NCBI GenBank assembly: GCA_013336035.1
Contig: JAAXUL010000550.1
Location: 1-5,749, forward strand
Source of the DNA: Chloroflexales bacterium
Lineage (GTDB): Bacteria > Chloroflexota > Chloroflexia > Chloroflexales > Chloroflexaceae
Direction: 5' to 3'
DNA: 5,749 nucleotides
Under the pieces are notes generated by a model that saw only the letters and a program-made list of their open reading frames with translations, was not told the DNA's origin and made no database searches. A program made the translations under genes and the position numbers. Each line of letters opens with the position of its first letter. Position 1 is the first letter of the stretch. Below, in pieces: positions 1 through 3,755 of the stretch.

Positions 1-555
1 GCGGGCGTCTCGCTCTTCCTGGCCTTCCTGCCGCTGCTGCCCAAGCAGATCCTGCTGGCCAACCTGCTGACCGACTTCCCCGAGACGGCGATCGCCACCG
101 ACAACGTGGACGCGGCCGCGGTGGTGCAGCCGCGGCGCTGGGACCTGCGCTTCATCCGCGCCTTCATGCTCACCTTCGGCCTGGTAAGCTCGCTGTTCGA
201 CTACCTGACCTTCGGGGCGCTGCTGCTGCTGCTCCACGCAACCCCGGAGCAGTTCCGGGCCGGCTGGTTTGTCGAGTCGGTGATCTCGGCATCGCTGATC
301 GTCCTGGTGATCCGCACCAGCGGCCCGTTCTACAAGAGCCGGCCGGGCAAAACGCTGCTCATCGCCACGCTGGCCGTCGACGCCCTGACGCTGGCGCTCC
401 CCTACAGCCCGCTGGCGGGCCTGCTCGGCTTCAGCCCGCTCCCACCGCTCTTTCTCGCGCTGCTGGGGGCCATCCTCATCCTGTACGTGCTGACGGCCGA
501 GCTCACCAAGCGTATCTTCTACCGACGGATGGAGGGCCGGGCGACGCCAGCGTGA
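1..555 (+). CDS. mgtA: Magnesium-transporting P-type ATPase (MgtA/MgtB type), C-terminal part
   Basis: This is the C-terminal 184 residues of an inner-membrane P-type ATPase of the IIIB group, which imports Mg2+ at the cost of ATP. The gene starts outside the window; frame 1 is open from the first base to the TGA at 553-555. The reading begins in the sixth membrane helix and shows the family's conserved stretch NLLTDFPETAIATDNVD, equivalent to NLLYDVSQVAIPFDNVD in E. coli MgtA. PQRW-like, GWFVES, IVLVIRT and ALPYSPLAGLL blocks follow in the family order. About five hydrophobic helices can be counted (M6-M10), then a short basic tail (KRIFYRRMEGR). The phosphorylation and nucleotide-binding domains lie upstream and cannot be checked. 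GTG at 106 is an internal valine, not a start. Family assignment is secure; choosing mgtA rather than mgtB is conventional. Confidence 0.92.
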   Translation, partial: AGVSLFLAFLPLLPKQILLANLLTDFPETAIATDNVDAAAVVQPRRWDLRFIRAFMLTFGLVSSLFDYLTFGALLLLLHATPEQFRAGWFVESVISASLIVLVIRTSGPFYKSRPGKTLLIATLAVDALTLALPYSPLAGLLGFSPLPPLFLALLGAILILYVLTAELTKRIFYRRMEGRATPA

Positions 556-613
556 GCGGTGTGCGGCGCTGCGCCACGTTCTGCAGATCACGCCGCCGAT
601 GGTGCTCAACTGG

Positions 614-640
614 CCTGGCAGATCGTACCAGCATGCCAGG
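614..640. repeat. Inverted repeat downstream of the Mg2+ ATPase gene
   Basis: CCTGGCA (614-620) and TGCCAGG (634-640) form a perfect 7-bp stem with a 13-base loop, about 60 bases after the ATPase stop. It could be a weak transcript end or processing site, but no T-run follows, so an intrinsic terminator is not demonstrated. A second, imperfect pairing lies at 679-689 with 719-736 (TCTCGCT/AGCGAGA, CTCGTC/GACGAG). No gene is visible from 556 to 743 on either strand. Confidence 0.3.
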
Positions 641-743
641 GCAAGAATCGATTCCCAGGAAGTGGCGGAGAACCGCATTCTCGCTCGTCAGTCCTCTACG
701 TGAATCTGGCACGAACAAGACGAGTGACAAGCGAGATGGTTTG

Positions 744-968
744 CTAGAACATCGTGTTCGGATTGGCGGCCTCGGCAGGTACCATTTGCAGCACATCCCA
801 GTGCTCGACGATCTTGCCGGCGTCATCAAGCCGGAAGATATCGATGCCGGCGTAGTCTTGGTCGCCCGGCCACTAGGCGAGCCAGGTTCTACTGCTGCTG
901 CACTCGGGCATGGTGTGCTTCGTAATCAGCCGCTCCCCCGAGGCTAGGCTGGCTCTCGTGAAGTGTAC
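744..968 (-). pseudogene. Decayed SnoaL-like / ester cyclase family protein, C-terminal fragment
   Basis: Read on the minus strand from 968, the frame gives VHFT, then SGERLITKHTM, then a TAG at 873-875, then DYAGIDIFRLDDAGKIVEHW, and ends NPNTMF at a TAG (744-746). The run GIDIFRL..GKIVEHWDVLQ followed by P.E.AN.NTMF is the typical C-terminal strand pair and tail of small NTF2-fold proteins annotated as SnoaL-like or ester cyclase. LITKHTM corresponds to their VVTKxTM strand about 20 residues earlier, so both halves belong to one gene interrupted by a nonsense codon near a conserved G/I position. The usual N-terminal half is missing or frameshifted upstream. Family members of about 130-150 residues act on small hydrophobic substrates or have no known substrate. 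The copy is almost certainly non-functional. Confidence 0.65.
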
Positions 969-1330
969 CGCCGAGGCGTGTGAACACTGTCTGCAGGAAG
1001 TTCTGCCGGCTGGCCAGCAAGCGTAGATACTGCTGTGTGCGGATCGGTGCTTTTTCACCGATTGCGCCGTAGAAGGCGTGAAAATCGCCGCCGAACCAGC
1101 TATTGGTCACACCCTCAGCGATCTTTGTCGTCTGACGAACAGGCGGCGGCTTTCTTTTGTAGTGGAGCAGCTTGTTGTAGGCATCGTCGGTGGCGCGCAA
1201 AAGGGGTCTCGCACTGGGTTCGTAGGTATGTGTCTAGGTACTGCTGTACCCAGGCCCGCCGGTAGCGGGTGATAATGGCGCGGAGGCGCTCAAACCCATC
1301 TCGCCTGCTGTCGAAACTATCTATCATCGT
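889..1330 (-). pseudogene. Unrecognised protein remnant, frameshifted and cut by IS66
   Basis: Two minus-strand frames read as one protein if a single base is removed from the A4 run at 1199-1202. The first frame gives MIDSFDSRRDGFERLRAI, then RAWVQQYLDTYLRT and CETP. The second continues RATDDAYNKLLHYKRKPP, then EGVTNSWFGGDFHAFYGAIG, EKAPIRTQQYLRLL and FLQTVFTRLGG, ending at a stop at 889-891. The corrected reading is about 144 residues if it starts at the ATG in the target-site repeat, but there is no ribosome site there. The frame continues across the IS66 insertion into 2848-2886, so the gene may have been longer before the insertion. I do not recognise the family. Its end overlaps the cyclase-like fragment in another frame; FLQTVFTRLGG could instead be the frameshifted upstream part of that cyclase. 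Coding character is judged by eye only. Confidence 0.4.
1322..1330. repeat. Left copy of IS66 target-site duplication
   Basis: TATCATCGT directly abuts the left terminal repeat and is repeated exactly at 2839-2847. IS66-family elements normally duplicate 8 bp, so one of the nine matching bases may be coincidental. Confidence 0.85.
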
Positions 1331-1345
1331 GTATGCGTTCAGGGG
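1331..1345 (+). repeat. IS66 left terminal inverted repeat
   Basis: GTATGCGTTCAGGGG matches the reverse complement of the other end (GTATCCGTTCAGGGG) at all but the fifth base. The transposase stop codon (1339-1341) lies inside this repeat, so the gene runs right to the tip of the element. Confidence 0.88.
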
Positions 1346-2766
1346 GTGAGGTTGGAGGGCAATAGGCGAGGGGCGGTTTGGCCGGCCCACAAGGCCGTGA
1401 TCGCCTCGACGAGATAGGGCAGGAGAGGACGGTCGTGCTGCTGACAAGTCGCGCTGACGGTGAGCATGCGCTCGACAAACCGGCTGCCAGCCTCGCTCTG
1501 GGTGCCGTAACAGCCCTTGCGCCAGAGCACGGCTGGACGCAACGCCCGCTCGGCGGCGTTATTCGTCGGTTCGATACCTTCCGTGTCCACGAATGTCCAC
1601 AGCGCCTCCCACAGCCGGCTCAGCTCCGAGCAGATCGCCCCAAGCGTATTCGTCTGTTGCCGGCCGCGCTCCACCAGTTCCCACATCGCGGCGGCAATCG
1701 CGTTGAGCAGCCCCTGCGTCGTCGCGCGGTCGAGCGCGCCCTCGCGGTGCATCGCCCAGATGACCAGCACTTCTTCCGCCAAGGCCAGCAGCGCGGCCGC
1801 GTCTGCTTGCCAGGGTCCGCTGGCCTCGGCTCGGCCACGCAGGTTGCGCACGATATGCGCCCAGCAGAGCTGCCGCCGCTTCGGCTCGAGGCTGGTATAC
1901 GCGCTGAAGCGGTCCGAGGTCACCAGCCCCGTGAAGCGCTCGCCCAGCAGGCGGCGCAGTTGCTTCTTGCCACGCCCGTACTCGACCAAAAAGACGGTCG
2001 CAAGCGCGCTCACCGCGACCCACAGCCAGGGCTTGCGCGGCCCCTCACGCCAGCGGGTCTCATCGGCGTTGACCTGGTCGGCGTCCGCGATTGCGGCCTG
2101 GGCCTCAGCGTGGGCAGGAGCCAGCGCCGCGCTGGCAACCTGCTGGAGGTTGGCGACACTCCCCAGGCTGACGGGCAGCAGCCAGACCATCTGCAGCAGC
2201 GTCACGAGCTCGCGGTTGCTGATGCGGTAGCGCCCGTGCAAGAGCGCAATCAGCGCGACTGCCCGCGGGCCAAAGGAGCCCGGCGGCACATCGGCGGGAC
2301 GTTCCGCCGTCACCAGGCTGCGACAGCTGGGGCAGCAGACCGTATGGTACTGGTACTCGGTGACCAGCGGCTTGAACTCCGGAAGTTCGAAGACCTGCTG
2401 GCGGCGTGGCAGCCCAAGCGCGGGCAAGCTCGCGGGCAGGTCGCGCTGGCAGGACGAGCAGCAGGTGGGACGCAGCGGAACGATGGTGTCAACCTCGGCT
2501 TCGGGAAGCAGCTCACGCTGCTGGTCGGGATGACCCGGCTGCGCCCCTTTGGTCTTCGGCTTGCCACGCGGGGTTTTCGCTGGGCGAGGCGGTGCCAAGG
2601 GTGGGTTAGAGGATGGTGGCCTGGACGAGTTCTGCGAGTTCTGGTTGAGCCGCGCCTCCAGGGCCGCCAGCTTGGCGACGAGCAGGGCAATCAACTGACG
2701 CGCTTCGGGCGCGGTCGCCTGCCAGGCTTCTTCGCTCAGTTCTGCTGGTCGCTGCGGCTCATCCAT
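1339..2766 (-). CDS. IS66-family transposase (TnpC-type, DDE)
   Basis: A 475-residue transposase that cuts and joins the element's ends. From the ATG at 2764-2766 the order is as follows. A short N-terminal helical segment (about residues 22-45, LIALLVAKLAALEARLNQ) is followed by the Pro/Ser/Lys-rich NSSRPPSSNPP linker typical of IS66. A zinc-binding region follows, with CC..C at 102-106 and CC..C at 144-148. The catalytic domain has first Asp at about 235 (NADETRW), second Asp at about 285 (TSDRFSAY), CWAHIVRNL at about 301-309, and Glu at about 406 in TNNAAERALRP. The C-terminal segment has GSRFVERMLT. All three catalytic acidic residues are present and length is normal for the single-gene IS66 type. 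A GTG at 2788-2790 would add eight residues (MLFRHTTA); I prefer the ATG because MDEPQRP looks like a family start, though neither start has a good ribosome site. Confidence 0.93.
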   Translation of the reverse strand: MDEPQRPAELSEEAWQATAPEARQLIALLVAKLAALEARLNQNSQNSSRPPSSNPPLAPPRPAKTPRGKPKTKGAQPGHPDQQRELLPEAEVDTIVPLRPTCCSSCQRDLPASLPALGLPRRQQVFELPEFKPLVTEYQYHTVCCPSCRSLVTAERPADVPPGSFGPRAVALIALLHGRYRISNRELVTLLQMVWLLPVSLGSVANLQQVASAALAPAHAEAQAAIADADQVNADETRWREGPRKPWLWVAVSALATVFLVEYGRGKKQLRRLLGERFTGLVTSDRFSAYTSLEPKRRQLCWAHIVRNLRGRAEASGPWQADAAALLALAEEVLVIWAMHREGALDRATTQGLLNAIAAAMWELVERGRQQTNTLGAICSELSRLWEALWTFVDTEGIEPTNNAAERALRPAVLWRKGCYGTQSEAGSRFVERMLTVSATCQQHDRPLLPYLVEAITALWAGQTAPRLLPSNLTP

Positions 2767-2823
2767 AGCAGTAGTATGCCGAAAAAGCACCGTTTTGGCA
2801 ACTCAGAACCCGGTTGGTCGAAG

Positions 2824-2838
2824 CCCCTGAACGGATAC
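2824..2838 (-). repeat. IS66 right terminal inverted repeat
   Basis: CCCCTGAACGGATAC is the inverted partner of 1331-1345. It is upstream of the transposase gene, and the 57 bases between it and the ATG at 2766 must hold any promoter for the transposase. Confidence 0.88.
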
Positions 2839-2847
2839 TATCATCGT
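2839..2847. repeat. Right copy of IS66 target-site duplication
   Basis: TATCATCGT, identical to 1322-1330 and directly abutting the right terminal repeat. Confidence 0.85.
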
Positions 2848-2886
2848 GATGGAGATCTCGAGGCCGACATCGTGCCAGCTCGTTTC

Positions 2887-3039
2887 CTAGTTGAGTGATT
2901 GTGGCGAACCGAGACTTTCCTCGGCAACGATCAACTCTTCAAACATCCGCCCGTCAACCGGCATTTGGACGCCTGTCAATGGGTCAAGGTCACGGCGGTG
3001 AAAGATAGCGGCTGCGCCGCTTGCGATGCTGCGCCGCCA
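2887..3039 (-). pseudogene. Possible coding remnant, 50 codons, unrecognised
   Basis: Between a TAG (complement of 3040-3042) and a TAG (complement of 2887-2889) the minus strand is open and reads like protein: SIASGAAAIFHRRDLDP, then LTGVQMPVDGRMFEELIVAE, then ESLGSPQSLN. There is no start codon with a ribosome site, so this would be a fragment. In the same frame, beyond the TAG, the reading runs TSWHDVGLEIS (2848-2886) and, with the IS66 element removed, into the remnant at 889-1330. These may therefore be parts of one gene broken by a nonsense codon, or two adjacent genes. The opposite strand is also open (2899-3120), so the strand choice is not certain. Confidence 0.3.
3007..3021. repeat. 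Small GC-rich hairpin
   Basis: AGCGGC (3007-3012), loop TGC, GCCGCT (3016-3021): perfect 6-bp stem. It lies inside the weak minus-strand remnant and about 20 bases from a stronger hairpin. Confidence 0.35.
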
Positions 3040-3041
3040 CT

Positions 3042-3062
3042 ACCAGCCGCTTGGCGGCTGGT
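3042..3062. terminator. Perfect 9-bp GC-rich hairpin, possible bidirectional transcript end
   Basis: ACCAGCCGC (3042-3050), loop TTG, GCGGCTGGT (3054-3062). The stem is perfect and strong, sits between the decayed minus-strand region and the plus-strand replication genes, and could insulate the two. No T-run follows on either strand, so a REP-like element or simple structural repeat is equally possible. Confidence 0.35.
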
Positions 3063-3260
3063 CATGACTGAGGGTGCCGGCGCACGATGCTCCAGCATCT
3101 GTTACTCTCGCGTAGGGTAGTCCACATGCACGTGATGTCCATACTTTTGTCCGAATCTGTGTCATATTCCGCTTTCGGGGATCACCCCGTATGCTACGGA
3201 GACCGGACACATCGTGCCCCCACCCCCAAAAACGCGGGGCGGAACGAGGAGGACACTGCC
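3063..3260 (+). promoter_or_regulatory. Upstream region of the excisionase-like gene
   Basis: No convincing gene is seen here on either strand. The stretch is less GC-rich than its neighbours around 3135-3175, as expected for a promoter, but I find no clear -35/-10 pair. Two small dyads could be operator sites: an imperfect palindrome around CACGTG (3124-3138) and CGGGG-ATCA-CCCCG (3176-3189). Placement before a small DNA-binding regulator suits self-regulation, which is inference only. Confidence 0.3.
3247..3252 (+). promoter_or_regulatory. Shine-Dalgarno site of the excisionase-like gene
   Basis: A perfect AGGAGG ends 8 bases before the ATG at 3261. It fixes that start against in-frame alternatives upstream, back to 3087. 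Confidence 0.85.
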
Positions 3261-3509
3261 ATGCCATCAAATCCTATGATCGCTGAGCGGCCGGACACGG
3301 CGCTGATTATTCTCGACCCAGAGGCGCAGGCGCGGCTGGAGCCGCTCCAGGTGACGATCGACGAGGCGGCGCGCCTGCTCGCCTACGACTCGCGCACCAT
3401 CCGGCGCCTGATCACGCGCGGCGAGATCAACGCGGTTGGTGAGGGCCGCATGCGCCGCGTCCCCGTCCAGAGCCTGCGCGACTACCTCCAGCGCCACATG
3501 ATCAAATAG
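3261..3509 (+). CDS. Excisionase/MerR-type helix-turn-helix DNA-binding protein
   Basis: An 82-residue protein with one winged helix-turn-helix domain at about residues 29-77. The pattern is that of the excisionase-family (HTH_17) fold: VTIDEAARLLAYDSRTIRRL holds the two helices, LITRGEINAVGEGRMRRVP the recognition helix end and wing, and VQSLRDYLQ the closing helix. Such proteins bend DNA and direct excision of integrated elements, or act as small transcription factors. The N-terminal 28 residues (ALIILDPEAQARLEPLQ) have no assigned role. The ATG at 3261 is chosen for the perfect AGGAGG 8 bases upstream; a longer reading from 3087 would cover the presumed promoter region. It lies 246 bases before the primase-helicase on the same strand, and both could be replication/excision genes of one element. 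No integrase is visible in the window, so a purely regulatory role is possible. Confidence 0.8.
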   Translation: MPSNPMIAERPDTALIILDPEAQARLEPLQVTIDEAARLLAYDSRTIRRLITRGEINAVGEGRMRRVPVQSLRDYLQRHMIK

Positions 3510-3566
3510 GGCGACGGCTGGTGCTACTTTCGGGCCAGCATATCGCGTAGGGAGAGCGGAGAAGCA

Positions 3567-3609
3567 GAAGAGGACGACCCGTAGCTTGGCGGCAGTGGTC
3601 GTCCTCTTC
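3567..3609. terminator. Hairpin with a 13-bp perfect stem between the HTH and primase genes
   Basis: GAAGAGGACGACC (3567-3579) pairs perfectly with GGTCGTCCTCTTC (3597-3609) around a 17-base loop, starting 57 bases after the HTH stop. It may terminate or attenuate transcription from the HTH gene, or protect an mRNA end. No T-run follows on the plus strand; a factor-independent terminator in the strict sense is not shown. The length of the stem makes chance unlikely. Confidence 0.5.
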
Positions 3610-3703
3610 CCGGCCGAAACCCCTGCGGGTCTCTGCGCCCAGTATACCACCCGCTGTTCGGCTTTCGGGCCTGTGATGCGGGCTCGGGCTGTGCCATCAT
3701 CGT

Positions 3704-3727
3704 GGCACGGCTGGGCCTCGCCGTGCC
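3704..3727. repeat. Hairpin just upstream of the primase-helicase start
   Basis: GGCACGGC (3704-3711) pairs with GCCGTGCC (3720-3727) around the 8-base loop TGGGCCTC. It ends 28 bases before the chosen GTG start and about 15 before the ribosome site, so in an mRNA it would sit in the leader and could affect translation or act as an attenuator. Apart from this and the hairpin at 3567-3609, I see no gene in 3510-3755. Confidence 0.4.
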
Positions 3728-3742
3728 TTGAACAGCGGTGGT

Positions 3743-3747
3743 GGGAG
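3743..3747 (+). promoter_or_regulatory. Probable ribosome-binding site of the primase-helicase gene
   Basis: GGGAG lies 8 bases before the GTG at 3756. Because the frame also has GTG codons at 3738, 3741, 3747 and 3765 after the stop at 3729-3731, this spacing is the main reason for choosing 3756. Confidence 0.55.
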
Positions 3748-3755
3748 TGCGACAC

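Larger units (their letters stand above)
1331..2838 (-). mobile_element. Complete IS66-family insertion sequence, 1508 bp, single transposase gene
   Basis: The element is bounded by imperfect inverted repeats (1331-1345 and 2824-2838, 14 of 15 matching). These start GTATGCG/GTATCCG, close to the GTAAGCG ends usual for IS66. Perfect 9-bp direct repeats flank it. It holds one minus-strand transposase and no separate tnpA or tnpB, which fits the single-gene branch of the family (ISBst12-like). Intact ends, intact gene and intact target duplication indicate a recent and possibly still mobile copy. It lies in already decayed coding sequence and separates the two halves of a minus-strand reading frame. 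Confidence 0.93.

Noticed and set aside
222..240. CTG-rich tandem run in the ATPase gene
   Set aside because: It encodes a leucine run in a membrane helix, normal for the family.
556..743. Possible tRNA or attachment site after the ATPase gene
   Set aside because: Small inverted repeats are present, but no cloverleaf, CCA end or repeated att core could be found.
552..947. 131-residue plus-strand frame after the ATPase gene
   Set aside because: Its right half (VIKPEDIDAGVVLVA) is the antisense of the cyclase-like fragment, and the left half has no protein character.
1378..2898. 506-codon open frame on the plus strand across the transposase
   Set aside because: It is the antisense shadow of the intact IS66 transposase; composition is Arg/Gln/Gly-rich low-complexity with no domain, while the minus strand has all DDE motifs.
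2899..3120. 73-residue plus-strand frame starting at TTG
   Set aside because: No ribosome site and no recognised family; the opposite strand reads more like protein. Kept open as an alternative only.
3141..3170. Sigma-70-like promoter before the HTH gene
   Set aside because: CATATT resembles a -10 box, but no TTGACA-like hexamer lies at the right distance.
3087..3260. 58-residue N-terminal extension of the HTH protein
   Set aside because: A perfect AGGAGG 8 bases before the ATG at 3261 gives a better start, and the extension crosses the likely promoter region.
3040..3270. 76-residue minus-strand frame upstream of the HTH gene
   Set aside because: No domain and Trp/Arg/Cys-rich random-looking composition; it ends in the 3042-3062 hairpin.
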